Source: CAYVIB01 sp964451365
GTDB taxonomy: Bacteria > Pseudomonadota > Gammaproteobacteria > Pseudomonadales > Cellvibrionaceae
Reading direction: 5' to 3'
Assembly (NCBI GenBank): GCA_964451365.1
Contig: CAYVIB010000008.1
Span: 62,001 to 126,000, forward strand
DNA: 64,000 bases
The notes beneath the pieces were generated by a model. That model was not told the DNA's origin and did not search any database. It was given only the letters and a program-made list of their open reading frames with translations. Below, piece by piece: positions 23,961-33,659 of this stretch. How positions within the stretch are numbered: position 1 is the stretch's first letter; every line of letters starts with the position of its first letter. Made by a program: the position numbers and the translations under genes.

Positions 23961-26792
23961 TTACTGGGCGCACCCGGTTACCACATCGATACAGTACGCG
24001 TGCACCGCACCCGAATTTGGCACGGCCGCATCGGTCGGAATAAAACTGCCGATACCCGTTGCACCGGTGGCATCCAGGGGAGCGGCGACCGTCACAATAT
24101 TCCCGCTTATTGCCAGCGTTTGCGCAAAATTTCCAATTTGCGCTGGAATGCTGTTGATGGGCGTAAAAAGATTCTCCTGGTTCAGGCGGTTGATAAACAC
24201 TTCGCCGTCCAGTGTGGCGGTGACCATCAGATTGTTATCCATGGCGATGGAATCACTATATATAACCTGCGTTCCCTGCGTCCAAACACCGTTTTGCTGC
24301 TCATAAATGCGGTAGCCCATGCCATTTTCCGCATCGGAACGGTCAGCAATGGCAAGGTGGGTTCCATCAATCGCAACATCCAGTCCCATCTGGATATCGG
24401 AAAAGTTGTTTGGATGCTTGATGTAATAATTCAGGTTCCAGGTACTGTCTACCCTCTCGAAAATATACACAGCGCCAGAGTCGGTCGCATTGTTGTCAGG
24501 GTCGTCAGTGCTGAAAATACCTGAAAGCGAGCTGTCCTCCGAGGGAGCGCCAACCACAATCGTATCGCCCTCCATCGCCAACGCCTCGCCGAAACCATCG
24601 TCGGCTTCGCTATTGGGCGGTAACAATGTGTCTTCATGAGCCCAGGACAAGCCGTCAAAGCGATAAACGTAGACTGACGGCAATGGAGTCTGGTCCAGGC
24701 TGGGTGCGGAAACGGCAAGTACGTCGCCCACGTCGTTCAACACAATACTGCTGCCAAAACCGAGTACACCCGCCATGGGAGGAAGCACTTGATTCGAGAA
24801 GGCCCATGTGCCCGACCCGGTGTCGAAGCGATAGATATAAACAGCACCTTCGCTATTGGCAAAGGGCGCGCCGACCGCGACAACCCCGCCGGCGACGGCA
24901 ACATCGTGGCCAAAGCCATCGAAGGGAAGCCCGCTGGGCGCCTTGAGGAAGCTTTCCCGCAGCCACTGCCCGGTCGACTGCCGCCGATAGACATAGGCCG
25001 CGCCGGAGTCTGTCGCGCTGTTATCTTCTTCCACTGGTTCTTGTTGGAACAGGCTGTCCTCAGAGGCCGCGCCCGCAACCAACACGTCGCTATCGAAATC
25101 CATTCCCCTGTTACCGATGGAGCCGCCGAACTGGTCACCCTCATCAGTAAATTCAGCCTTGATGTAGGCTTCGAGAAACGGCGTGTTGCTTTCCAAAACG
25201 GTGAGTTCATAGACGGCGGAGCTTGCCGCGTAAACCCCGTCTGATTCCACAGTGGCGGTGATGGTTGCCGTACCCATTTGGACAGCGGTGACAATACCCG
25301 AGCCATCAACACTTGCAATGAGAGGGTCGGAGGATTCATATGTAACGGCGCCGGTGGATTCCTGCAGGCTCGACTCGGCCAGCGGGTTGCTTGCAAACCC
25401 TTGCAGGCCAACCGTCATATCCGGCTGGACAAAAAACACCTCCAGAGGCAGCAGGCCCTGAACGGTAAGCTCGTAACTCGCGGTCGCCTCGCCGTAGAGA
25501 TTGTCCGCCGCCTTGGTGGCGGTAATGGTAGCCGTTCCCGCCGACAGTCCCGTGGCGAAACCCTGCGCATCCACAGTAGCGACCAGGGGATTCGAACTGT
25601 TGTAAGTCACCAGGCCGGATCCCGGAGACGCCACGGAGGTATCCAGCCCGTTGCGACTGGTTTCGCCGGTATTGATCGTGAGCGTCGGGCTAACGAAGGC
25701 AATCTCCTGCGGCAATAGCGACACTGTCAGGTTGTAACTGACTGTCGCACTGGCGTATTCCAGGTCCGCCGCCTTGGTGGCGGTAATGATTGTCGAGCCG
25801 GCACTCACGGGAACCACTGTGCCATTGGCATCGACCATGGCAACCGTTTCGTTGTTGGAGGAATATGTGATTGCGCCGGTACCTGGCGCCAGTTCGGGAT
25901 CTTCCACAATCGGGTTGGAGGCAACCGCGTCGATCAACACATCCAGTGGCCCCGCGTTCTGGAACTGAATAATTTGACCAAACAGGAAATCATCATCGTT
26001 AATAACCGCAACGCCGCTGTTCGAAAACGCTGTTCCGACCGAGGTGTGAGTGATCTGAAGTCCAAATATTTCCGACTCTTCCGCTCCACTATCGTCCACC
26101 ACGCTAACCGGGACTTCCTGTTCTTGATCCCCCGCTTCGAATATGAGCGTACCCTCCACTGGCATAAAATCCGACTCCGCCAAGGCAGTCCCCTCGACGG
26201 TGCGGTACAACATAATAATCTGCTCGGTCGTCGGCGCGTTTAAACGAATCCTGAACACAACCTCGCCATCGGCTTCATTTACCACTGCTCCAACCACGCG
26301 GGCAAACACCGGTTGGGGAACCACCACCACCGAGGTGGTGGCGGAATTAACGCGGCCCTCGCTGTCTTCCGCTATCAGGCGAAATTCCAGTTGCGCCGAA
26401 TCGACTACATCGGGAATAACAATCATGGTGCGGGTGGAGGTGGGATCGGCAATCTCGACCGGTGTACCGCCGGTCTGAACCCAAAGTGTCCGCGCGATCT
26501 CGGCGCCCTCCGCCGCTTCGGCAATCCCGTTTAGTGTGACCAGTACATTGGCATCGGCAAACTGCCGGGCGCCGACTTCAACCGTTGGCAATTGACTAAG
26601 TTCATCCCCCGTTACGGCCGGCCCGGAGGGCAAAGTCGGAGAATCGTCCGGTTGTTCGGTTGGGTCCGGCTGGTTTTCGGCTTCAGAAACCGAACCGCCG
26701 CAGGCGTACAGGTTAATTAATACCGCGACATGCAGGACGGCCAGCAGCAGTTTTTTTAGAGAAGAAATATTGTCAATCTTTTTAAAGCTCAT
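23961..26792 (-). CDS. Large lipoprotein with Calx-beta, Ig-like and FG-GAP repeats
   Basis: 943 aa. Lipoprotein signal with lipobox LYAC (Cys31) and an acidic P/D/E linker. Then a ~100-residue beta domain and a Calx-beta-like domain (~160-270; GTALAESDFMPVEGTLIFEAGD, VINDDD). Three tandem bacterial Ig-like repeats follow (~275-560; repeated VTYESSDPLIASVD / GTATITATKAAD). The C-terminal ~370 residues hold FG-GAP-like blades (DSDVLVAGAASEDS, DTIVVGAPSEDS, TDSGAVYIFER). It is probably a cell-surface adhesin or matrix protein. It overlaps the upstream barrel gene by 11 bp, implying coupling. Confidence 0.8.
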   Translation of the reverse strand: MSFKKIDNISSLKKLLLAVLHVAVLINLYACGGSVSEAENQPDPTEQPDDSPTLPSGPAVTGDELSQLPTVEVGARQFADANVLVTLNGIAEAAEGAEIARTLWVQTGGTPVEIADPTSTRTMIVIPDVVDSAQLEFRLIAEDSEGRVNSATTSVVVVPQPVFARVVGAVVNEADGEVVFRIRLNAPTTEQIIMLYRTVEGTALAESDFMPVEGTLIFEAGDQEQEVPVSVVDDSGAEESEIFGLQITHTSVGTAFSNSGVAVINDDDFLFGQIIQFQNAGPLDVLIDAVASNPIVEDPELAPGTGAITYSSNNETVAMVDANGTVVPVSAGSTIITATKAADLEYASATVSYNLTVSLLPQEIAFVSPTLTINTGETSRNGLDTSVASPGSGLVTYNSSNPLVATVDAQGFATGLSAGTATITATKAADNLYGEATASYELTVQGLLPLEVFFVQPDMTVGLQGFASNPLAESSLQESTGAVTYESSDPLIASVDGSGIVTAVQMGTATITATVESDGVYAASSAVYELTVLESNTPFLEAYIKAEFTDEGDQFGGSIGNRGMDFDSDVLVAGAASEDSLFQQEPVEEDNSATDSGAAYVYRRQSTGQWLRESFLKAPSGLPFDGFGHDVAVAGGVVAVGAPFANSEGAVYIYRFDTGSGTWAFSNQVLPPMAGVLGFGSSIVLNDVGDVLAVSAPSLDQTPLPSVYVYRFDGLSWAHEDTLLPPNSEADDGFGEALAMEGDTIVVGAPSEDSSLSGIFSTDDPDNNATDSGAVYIFERVDSTWNLNYYIKHPNNFSDIQMGLDVAIDGTHLAIADRSDAENGMGYRIYEQQNGVWTQGTQVIYSDSIAMDNNLMVTATLDGEVFINRLNQENLFTPINSIPAQIGNFAQTLAISGNIVTVAAPLDATGATGIGSFIPTDAAVPNSGAVHAYCIDVVTGCAQ

Positions 26793-28425
26793 AACGCAGC
26801 CCCGCCTGAACCTGACAGGAACTCAGGTTTTCATATCCCAGCAACTGTTGATATTCCAAAAATGCGGACAGCCCTCCCTTGAACACCGCCGAGGTACCGA
26901 CGCCGATTTGATAATAGGTTTTATCATTTACGTTACCCTGCAACCAATAGTTGTTGTTGGGGTCCGGATCGTAGGCAAAGCGGGCAAAAACCGCGTCGCG
27001 TTCGGAATCGAGTTCGCTGTAAAGGGCAAGTTTCACCATTGGCACCAACACGCCCCAGTTGTTGGTCATCGCGTAGGTGGCCTGTAAACCGGTCGAAAAT
27101 GTGGTTTGGGTAATGTTCTGGTCACCGATAATCATCTGCATACCGCCGGAGCCCGTTTCGCCGTAGCCGTCTATCTCGCTCTCCAGGTAATCCAGCCGGC
27201 CGAAGGGGTAGAGCGTCAATCCGCCCCTGTGCCATTCCCATTGCAACTGGGAATTGAAAAGCAATTGGCTTCCCTCGGTGGAACTTTCGATTGTCTGGTT
27301 AACAGTGCTGTCACCGGCCTCGTAGGCAACCCTGCGGCTGGAATCGAATGCCAGTCCGGCATAGCCCGCCTGCAGGTCCAGCGTGAAGCGGTTGCGCATA
27401 TAGGAGCCGAACATAATAAGCGAGCCGATATCGGTGTCCAGGCCTCCGCGATCGTCGGTGTAGGCGAGGTCGCTCCGGGTGTAACCGAAGGCGGCGCCGA
27501 CAATCCACTGGTCGTTGACAAAGTAATCCGCGCCGACGGTCAGTGAGTTGGCATCCGAGTCGTAACCATTCTCCCATTCGGTCTGGTCACGCTCGGTATT
27601 TTCAAACTGGAAACTCGCGAACACACCAAAGCGCGACAGCAATCCGCTGTAGTCATCGGCGCTGGCGCCGCCACCCCTCACATGGTCGCCTGTAGGCCGG
27701 ATAGCGATACCGTTGACGGTTAATGCGGACGACGAAGAAGCGCGCAACTGGGAAATTCGCTGGGTGACGGCGCGGGTTTGCGACCGACCGGCTTCCGCCG
27801 ATACTTGCATCTGCGTCATCGCTTCCTCCGGCGCAACCTGGCGGAGAGCGTTGTCCACCGCATCGGGGTTGGCCGCCGCCATTTCTTCCAATTCCCGGCA
27901 TCGATTCAGCAATGCCCTGCCGTTATCACCCAATTCGGCATCGCTACGGCGGCGCAACGAATCACAGGCACTGCTCAAGGCCTCCGCCAGGCTGTTGGTG
28001 TTGTCGGTTTGGGAGTAGGGCCTGAATTCGCTGTCCCGCACATTGATCGTAACTGTGGCGGTAGCCGTCAGCATCTCCTCCGTCCCCTCTTCCTGGATCG
28101 TGTAGGTAAAGGTATCCACGCCGGAAAAATCCCTGGCGGCAACGTAAAACACGCTGCCATCGGGGTTAATGGAGATACTGCCGTTTTGCGGCTCGGATGC
28201 CTCGATCAGCGAAATTGGATCGCCGTCGGAATCGGAGTCGTTGGCAAGCAGGTTCAGGGTAATACTGCTGTTGACCGGAATAATTCGCGAGTCATTCATC
28301 GCTTCCGGAGGAGCGGCGAATGCACCGGACGCGAATACTAACAACAGCAAGGGCGTAAGTGAGATTACCGCTTTGCGGGACGGCGCGGTTTCGGGGTTTG
28401 AAATTATCATTGGGTTCCGTTCCAT
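26782..28425 (-). CDS. Autotransporter-type outer-membrane beta-barrel protein with cadherin-like domain
   Basis: 547 aa. Signal peptide to about residue 38 (LLLLVFASGAFA). Then an Ig/cadherin-like domain with NLLANDSDSDGDPISL and DFSGVDTFTYTI, a helical stretch (~140-220) and a C-terminal ~290-residue barrel rich in alternating aromatic strands (GVFASFQFENTERDQ, LTVGADYFVNDQWIVGAAFGY) ending LRYEL. The barrel resembles autotransporter beta-domains. With the overlapping lipoprotein gene downstream it may act as a surface-display pair (inference). Confidence 0.75.
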   Translation of the reverse strand: MERNPMIISNPETAPSRKAVISLTPLLLLVFASGAFAAPPEAMNDSRIIPVNSSITLNLLANDSDSDGDPISLIEASEPQNGSISINPDGSVFYVAARDFSGVDTFTYTIQEEGTEEMLTATATVTINVRDSEFRPYSQTDNTNSLAEALSSACDSLRRRSDAELGDNGRALLNRCRELEEMAAANPDAVDNALRQVAPEEAMTQMQVSAEAGRSQTRAVTQRISQLRASSSSALTVNGIAIRPTGDHVRGGGASADDYSGLLSRFGVFASFQFENTERDQTEWENGYDSDANSLTVGADYFVNDQWIVGAAFGYTRSDLAYTDDRGGLDTDIGSLIMFGSYMRNRFTLDLQAGYAGLAFDSSRRVAYEAGDSTVNQTIESSTEGSQLLFNSQLQWEWHRGGLTLYPFGRLDYLESEIDGYGETGSGGMQMIIGDQNITQTTFSTGLQATYAMTNNWGVLVPMVKLALYSELDSERDAVFARFAYDPDPNNNYWLQGNVNDKTYYQIGVGTSAVFKGGLSAFLEYQQLLGYENLSSCQVQAGLRYEL

Positions 28426-28964
28426 TTTTATTGAAACTTATTATTGGGCTTGGGCGAGGGCCGGGCAGCGAAAGAAAGCCTGATTTCGCTCGAGCACGAT
28501 GTCGCCACGATAGAGCCTGAATCTCCCGGCGCATCAACTACCTGTTTTGTTCACCGGCATTGATGCTTTCATAGCGGAGACGGATAAGGATGTTATGACA
28601 AAACAGGGGGGATTTCACGTCAATTTGTCACAAGGTATGGCAAACAAATACGACGCCCGCGCGGGGTAAAGTATACGTCGCCTGTGGTTCGGATAACTCA
28701 TCCAAGCTTTTACTTGTTTATACGGTTGAGCGCGGCAAACCCTTGCCAAAATCCTATCAATAAACTGTCATCAAAGTTTCAATGTCGCGACAAAATGAGG
28801 GCTTAAGAATTGCAGCGTCTGAATCATGCGCCCCTCACTCAACCTCAGAAATAACCTACCTGTTTCAGGAGCTTATAAACAATGGCGACGGATTCAGGTT
28901 CCGCAACGCTCCAGACAATGATACTCTCACGCGCCCACTCCACTGCTGGTACCGAAGCTGACCG
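28426..28964. other. Intergenic region between divergent genes
   Basis: 539 bp. The only structure I see is a perfect 10-bp inverted repeat CCTGTTTTGT (28541-28550)/ACAAAACAGG (28598-28607), about 120-180 bp upstream of the barrel gene. It could be an operator. No convincing CDS or RNA was found. Confidence 0.4.
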
Positions 28965-29450
28965 ATGATTTCCATTATTACCGCCGACTTGTCCACCGAA
29001 CACCACGCCGCCGCCCTGATTGAACTGATGAATGTTTACGCCTCCGGCATTATGGGCGGCGGTCGCGGCCTGTCCGCGTTTACCAAAACCCACCTCGCCG
29101 GCGAGTTGCGCAAGCGCAATTACCTGTTCACCCTGCTGGCGTTCGATGAAGAAAAACCGGTGGCGCTGGCAAACTGCGTGGAAGGCTTTTCCACCTTCAC
29201 CTGTAAACCGTTGGTGAATATTCACGACATTGTCGTGGCGGAGGAATATCGCGGCCGGGGCATTGGCTACAAACTGTTGAAAGCCGTCGAGGATGAAGCG
29301 ACCAGGCGGGGCTGCTGTAAAATCACGCTGGAAGTGCTGGAAGGCAACGCCCCCGCGCAGCGCCTTTATCGCAAATTCGGCTTCTCCTCCTATTCCCTTA
29401 ACCCCGAAACCGGCCACGCCCTGTTCTGGGAAAAGCCACTTAACCAGTAA
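28965..29450 (+). CDS. GNAT-family N-acetyltransferase
   Basis: 161 aa. The acetyl-CoA-binding motif A is VNIHDIVVAEEYRGRGIGYKLLKAVEDEA, with R-G-R-G-I-G at about residue 99. Motif B follows with VLEGNAPAQRLYRKFGF. Substrate unknown; monocistronic. Confidence 0.88.
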   Translation: MISIITADLSTEHHAAALIELMNVYASGIMGGGRGLSAFTKTHLAGELRKRNYLFTLLAFDEEKPVALANCVEGFSTFTCKPLVNIHDIVVAEEYRGRGIGYKLLKAVEDEATRRGCCKITLEVLEGNAPAQRLYRKFGFSSYSLNPETGHALFWEKPLNQ

Positions 29451-29841
29451 ATGATCCGATCGTGCCGTCTTGGCCCTGATACTTCGCCAAAGCACTCCAC
29501 TGGCTGAAATGTGCTGCCGGTGTGGGATGCAGGCTGGGACGGGCCGCGCGGGCTGAGCAGATTGAATCCCAATATTTTCCGGCACCGTGTTGGGATTCAC
29601 TTTGCTCATCCCAACCTACTTGTTAAGACGCCAGTCGTGAGCATGCGCAAGACCTCGGCCAAGTGCCAGAAGTCGGCATTGGTGAAATATCCGGGTTAGG
29701 CGCGTGTCCGCTGTCGAACATTCCATCACACCACATTTGATGGTATGTTAGCGCCCCCCGAAAGTGGGGCAGCAAATTAACCGCTGATCGCCCAGAGCTC
29801 AAATTTCACGAGAATCCAACTTAAGGCAGCCTAAGCAGATT
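29451..29841. other. Intergenic region with inverted repeat
   Basis: 391 bp. An inverted repeat GAATCCCAA (29564-29572)/TTGGGATTC (29590-29598) has a 17-base loop but no T tract, and a GCCCC/GGGGC hairpin lies near 29752-29770. Nothing coding is supported. Confidence 0.4.
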
Positions 29842-31293
29842 ATGAAGACGTTATCAGATATTGGCCTGGTCGGCCTCGCCGTTATGGGGGAAAACCTCAT
29901 CCTCAATATGGAAAGCAAGGGTTACACGGTAACCGCCTACAACCGCTCCGTCGACAAGGTGAACAAGTTCATCGCCGGCCGCGCCGAAGGCAAGAATATC
30001 CGTGGCGCCAGCAGTATCGAAGAACTGGTTCAGTCGCTGGAAAAACCGCGCAAAATCATGCTGATGGTTAAAGCCGGGCAGCCCGTCGACGACATGATCG
30101 AGCAGTTGATCCCGCACCTGGAGCCGGGCGATATCATTATCGACGGCGGCAACTCCCACTTCCCCGACACCAACCGCCGCACCAAATACCTGGAAAGCAA
30201 GGGCCTGCTGTTTATCGGCACCGGCGTTTCCGGCGGCGAAGAGGGCGCGCTGACCGGTCCATCCATTATGCCCGGCGGCTCCAAGGCAGCCTGGCCCGCA
30301 GTAAAGCCCATCTTCCAGGGCATTGCCGCCAAAGTGGAAGACGGCACGCCCTGCTGCGACTGGGTGGGTGAGGACGGCGCCGGCCATTTCGTGAAGATGG
30401 TGCACAACGGCATCGAATACGGCGATATGCAATTGATCTGCGAGGCCTACCAGATTATGAAGGATCTGCTGGGCATGTCCGCCGACGAGATGCACGAGGT
30501 ATTTGCCGAGTGGAATGAAGGCGAGTTGAACAGCTACCTGATCGAAATCAGCCGCGACATCCTGGCGTACCGTGAGAACGGCGAACCGCTGGTGGAGAAA
30601 ATTCTCGACACCGCCGGCCAGAAAGGCACCGGCAAATGGACCGGCGTTATCGCGCTGGACCTGGGTATTCCGCTGACGCTGATCGGCGAAGCGGTATTCG
30701 CCCGCTGCCTGTCCGCGCAGAAAGACGAACGCGTTGCCGCCTCCAAGGTCCTGTCCGGTCCCACCGCAAAATTCGATGGCGACAAAAAGGCATTCGTCGA
30801 AGACCTGCGCCAGGCATTGCTGGCTTCGAAAATCGTCTCCTATGCCCAGGGTTACGTGCTGATGCGCGAAGCCGCGAAGGAATACAACTGGGAATTAAAC
30901 TACGGCGGCATCGCCCTGATGTGGCGCGGCGGCTGTATTATCCGCTCGTCGTTCCTGGGCAAGATCAAGGACGCCTTCGACAATAATCCAGCGCTCAACA
31001 ACCTGCTGGTCGACCCCTACTTTGTCGACAAGGTTCACCAGGCACAAGCCGGCTGGCGCCGGGTAGTGGCCGCTGCGGCTGTCAATGGCGTGCCCGCGCC
31101 GACACTGACCTCCGCACTGAGTTACTTCGACGGTTACCGTTCCGCGCGCCTGCCCGCCAACCTGCTGCAGGCCCAACGGGATTTCTTTGGTGCGCACACC
31201 TACGAAAGAATTGACCGCCCGCGTGGGGAGTTTTTCCACACCAACTGGACCGGGCGTGGCGGGGATACTTCGTCCTCTACTTACAACGTGTAG
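29842..31293 (+). CDS. gnd: 6-phosphogluconate dehydrogenase, decarboxylating
   Basis: 483 aa long form. It oxidises 6-phosphogluconate to ribulose 5-phosphate with NADP+. N-terminal IGLVGLAVMGENLILNMESKGY binds the cofactor; GTGVSGGEEGALTGPSIMPGG and KMVHNGIEYGDMQ carry catalytic Lys and substrate residues; the C-terminal RIDRPRGEFFHTNW completes the neighbouring active site of the dimer. It stands alone, followed by a probable terminator. Confidence 0.96.
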   Translation: MKTLSDIGLVGLAVMGENLILNMESKGYTVTAYNRSVDKVNKFIAGRAEGKNIRGASSIEELVQSLEKPRKIMLMVKAGQPVDDMIEQLIPHLEPGDIIIDGGNSHFPDTNRRTKYLESKGLLFIGTGVSGGEEGALTGPSIMPGGSKAAWPAVKPIFQGIAAKVEDGTPCCDWVGEDGAGHFVKMVHNGIEYGDMQLICEAYQIMKDLLGMSADEMHEVFAEWNEGELNSYLIEISRDILAYRENGEPLVEKILDTAGQKGTGKWTGVIALDLGIPLTLIGEAVFARCLSAQKDERVAASKVLSGPTAKFDGDKKAFVEDLRQALLASKIVSYAQGYVLMREAAKEYNWELNYGGIALMWRGGCIIRSSFLGKIKDAFDNNPALNNLLVDPYFVDKVHQAQAGWRRVVAAAAVNGVPAPTLTSALSYFDGYRSARLPANLLQAQRDFFGAHTYERIDRPRGEFFHTNWTGRGGDTSSSTYNV

Positions 31294-31299
31294 CTTTTG

Positions 31300-31335
31300 A
31301 GCGGGTCAGCTGACGCAGGCCCGCTTTCCTTTCCC
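31300..31335 (+). terminator. Probable terminator of gnd
   Basis: AGCGGG/CCCGCT stem with a 14-base loop, 7 bp after the gnd stop, followed by a T/C-rich tract TTCCTTTCC. Confidence 0.5.
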
Positions 31336-31346
31336 TACTATCGACT

Positions 31347-31386
31347 TTTTCCGGTCTCCAACACAATTTTCCGGTCTCCAACACAA
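31347..31386. repeat. Perfect 20-bp tandem duplication
   Basis: TTTTCCGGTCTCCAACACAA occurs twice in direct succession (31347-31366 and 31367-31386), 3' of gnd. Confidence 0.9.
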
Positions 31387-31446
31387 TGATGACGCCATCG
31401 CACATTTGCGCGCGTCAATCAAAACCGATATTTGTTCCAGTTGGGC

Positions 31447-31840
31447 TCAATAGTCGTAATCTGGATATTGTTCTGGGTTGACGCCAGTAGACTCGATCAA
31501 CACCGGATATCTTACGCCTTTTTCCGGGGATAGTTTTTTTCGTGATTTTACTATCTGAAACAACCAGCAATCTCCAAAATCAAAAAGGTAGTACAGCTTT
31601 AATCCGGTAAGCGGGTAAATTTCATTTAATTTAGCACTATCGGGTATTTCACTTACGCGTTTTCCCGGATTTTTGCCGATAAAAAATTCGTGTAAGTGAT
31701 CATTATTAAATTCGACCAGTTTTTGAATATAGTTATATAAGTCGTAAAGCTTAAAGTTCTCCTTAACATCAATGGTCCTTGACCACGGCTCTTCCTCGGA
31801 ATCGTAGGGAAAGGTAATTTTTTAATCTATATATTTCCAT
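31447..31840 (-). pseudogene. PRiA4_ORF3-like protein gene, frameshifted in an A6 run
   Basis: Starting at ATG 31840 the frame reads MEIYRLK, then leaves the homologous frame. From 31821 to the stop at 31447 another frame gives ITFPYDSEEEPWSRTIDV..., HLHEFFIGKNPGKR, LYYLFDFGDCWLFQI and VLIESTGVNPEQYPDYDY, the pattern of the plasmid pRiA4b ORF-3 family (often IS- or plasmid-associated). The two join in a run of six A (T6 at 31818-31823 on the plus strand): one A fewer would give a continuous gene of about 130 aa. True frameshift, sequencing error or slippage cannot be told apart here. Confidence 0.7.
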
Positions 31841-31999
31841 AGTTCGTTTTACCCTAATCTCAACCGAATTTTTATTAAACAAGTAACAACCGTAGTCGAC
31901 ACAATTCTTGTTCGTTGCAACCAAGGCGACGAACAAATTCTCGGACGCATCATTACCCTCTGACGTTCTAAAAGGATTTTAAAAGGAATACCGCATTGA

Positions 32000-32029
32000 A
32001 AAGAACAACGCCCTGCTTATCGCAGGGCG
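32000..32029 (-). terminator. Terminator of the CE1 esterase gene
   Basis: CGCCCTGC/GCAGGGCG 8-bp stem with a 5-base loop (32009-32029) followed on the minus strand by a T-rich GTTGTTCTTTTC, 35 bp after the stop. Confidence 0.7.
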
Positions 32030-32063
32030 CTGATTTGCGGATCACACGGACCGGAAGACTCTC

Positions 32064-33659
32064 CTAGAACCGACTGAAGAAGTTCCAGACACCGGAGGAG
32101 TAGTAAGACGGTGTGTGGTGATCGCCATTAAACGGACACCAGACAACCGGATACCCCGCGGCGCAACCTTGATATTCAACACACTCTCCCGGCTGTACGG
32201 GAACGGTGTTGGTCGAGCAGTTGTTCTCCGCAACGAAGAGATCCCGCGCGGTGACGCCGTTGCTGAAACCGACAACACTGTCGCTTCTTCCATGGGTGAT
32301 CCATGCAGCCATCGGCAATCCGCTTTCGTTGTATGGGGTCCAGAGCGCGCCGGACGCCGGAGCGATGGCACGGAAGGTGTCGGCCATTTCACGACCCACG
32401 GCGAAGGACATCATGCCGCCGTAACTCCATCCCAGCGAGAAAATCCGGTCTTCGTCGATGCACAGAGAGTTCCTGAACTGGTCGAGCATGGACCGCAGGA
32501 AGTTCATGTCGCGACCGCCGTCATTCGTCCACCCGTCGGTACCGTCGGCGCGGTTGGGCGCAACGAAAATGGCGGTGCCGTTCGACAGACCTTTCAGGCC
32601 GTAATATTGCTCGTTGGCGACATTGTCGGCGCTTCCGCCACGCCAGTGCCACGCGAAGACCAACCGATACGGATTGTTGCTGTTGTAATTGCTGGGAATA
32701 TCGAGGATGTACTGGCGGTTCAGCCCGTTGACATTGATGCTATGCCGGCCGCTGCCAAGCCCAGGGGCCGATCCACATCCCGCCGACCCGTTACCGCCGG
32801 AACTCGATGTTGAACTACTTGAACTGGAACTGGAACTCGAGCTGGAGCTTGAACTGGACCCGCCGTCGACGCTGCCGAAATTGATGTAGCCGTTACAGTG
32901 CAGCCATTCGCTGTTCGAACCGCCGCCGCATTGGTTGTTGCCCCACGCGCCGGTGTTCTCGCTTTGATCCTCGGCCTGGCGAACCACGCCGTTAACGATG
33001 GCATAGTCGACCTGCACATCGGCATCGCCGTCATTATCGTTGGTGAACTCCACATGGATATCGCCATCCAGATCGGTGTCGACGCTGTAGTCCATCATTG
33101 CTGTGCTCAGCGTCCAGCTCTGCAAATCCGTGCCGCCCACGCTCAAGGTAATCGATTCCGTGCCGGTTGTGCCTCGTGCGCGCACCGAGATGCTGTTGCT
33201 GCCGCCACTGCTGGAGCTGGAAGAGCTGCTTGAACTGCTCGAACTTGAGCTCGATGAAGAGGAACTGGAGCTGGACGACGAACTGCTTGACCCGCCGCCA
33301 GCCGAGCATTCGGGCACCACAAAGTTGCCGCTATGCGTACCCTGGATACCGAATCCGGTGCTTTGTCCGGCAGCCAGGTTGCCATTCCACGAGCCGTTGG
33401 TTGCCGTGACGGTATTACCGGACGTTGTGAGTTGGGCGTTCCAGGAATTGGTGATGTTGGGACTCTGGTTAAAATTCAGCGTCACCTGCCAACCATTGAT
33501 CGCCGAGCCACCGTCGTTGGTTACGGTTACGTTCAGCACATAGCCATTGTTCCAGGTATCGGCGGTGGCCGAACAGCTGAGTGAATAGACGTTACTTGAG
33601 ATTAACGGCACAAAAAACAACATTGCCGATGCAAACATGATTAATCTTGAATTGAACAT
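32064..33659 (-). CDS. Modular CBM2-Ser-CBM60-Ser-CE1-type esterase
   Basis: 531 aa secreted protein. Signal peptide ~1-26; CBM2 (~27-118; WNNGYVLNVTVTNDGGSAINGWQV, W-N-A, GNFVVPEC), a cellulose/xylan binder; poly-Ser linker (~122-152); a CBM60-like xylan-binding module (~155-262; SISVRARGTTGTESITLSV, DVQVDYAIVNGVVRQAE, CGGGSNSEWLHCNGYI); a second poly-Ser linker; and a catalytic domain (~292-531) with nucleophile GWSYGGMM, acid in HGRSDSVV and His in GDHHTPSY. The last resembles CE1 feruloyl/acetylxylan esterases and PHB depolymerases. It probably removes ester side groups from xylan. Confidence 0.85.
   Translation of the reverse strand: MFNSRLIMFASAMLFFVPLISSNVYSLSCSATADTWNNGYVLNVTVTNDGGSAINGWQVTLNFNQSPNITNSWNAQLTTSGNTVTATNGSWNGNLAAGQSTGFGIQGTHSGNFVVPECSAGGGSSSSSSSSSSSSSSSSSSSSSSSSSSSSGGSNSISVRARGTTGTESITLSVGGTDLQSWTLSTAMMDYSVDTDLDGDIHVEFTNDNDGDADVQVDYAIVNGVVRQAEDQSENTGAWGNNQCGGGSNSEWLHCNGYINFGSVDGGSSSSSSSSSSSSSSSSTSSSGGNGSAGCGSAPGLGSGRHSINVNGLNRQYILDIPSNYNSNNPYRLVFAWHWRGGSADNVANEQYYGLKGLSNGTAIFVAPNRADGTDGWTNDGGRDMNFLRSMLDQFRNSLCIDEDRIFSLGWSYGGMMSFAVGREMADTFRAIAPASGALWTPYNESGLPMAAWITHGRSDSVVGFSNGVTARDLFVAENNCSTNTVPVQPGECVEYQGCAAGYPVVWCPFNGDHHTPSYYSSGVWNFFSRF

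Noticed and set aside
29564..29598. Inverted repeat as a terminator of the GNAT gene
   Set aside because: The loop is long and there is no T tract on either side; noted only as a repeat in the intergenic entry.
28845..29609. 254-aa minus-strand frame
   Set aside because: Antisense to the GNAT gene, which has a clear acetyl-CoA motif.
32689..33543. Plus-strand frames with Leu-Glu repeats
   Set aside because: Complement of the poly-serine linker codons of the esterase, not a real coiled coil.
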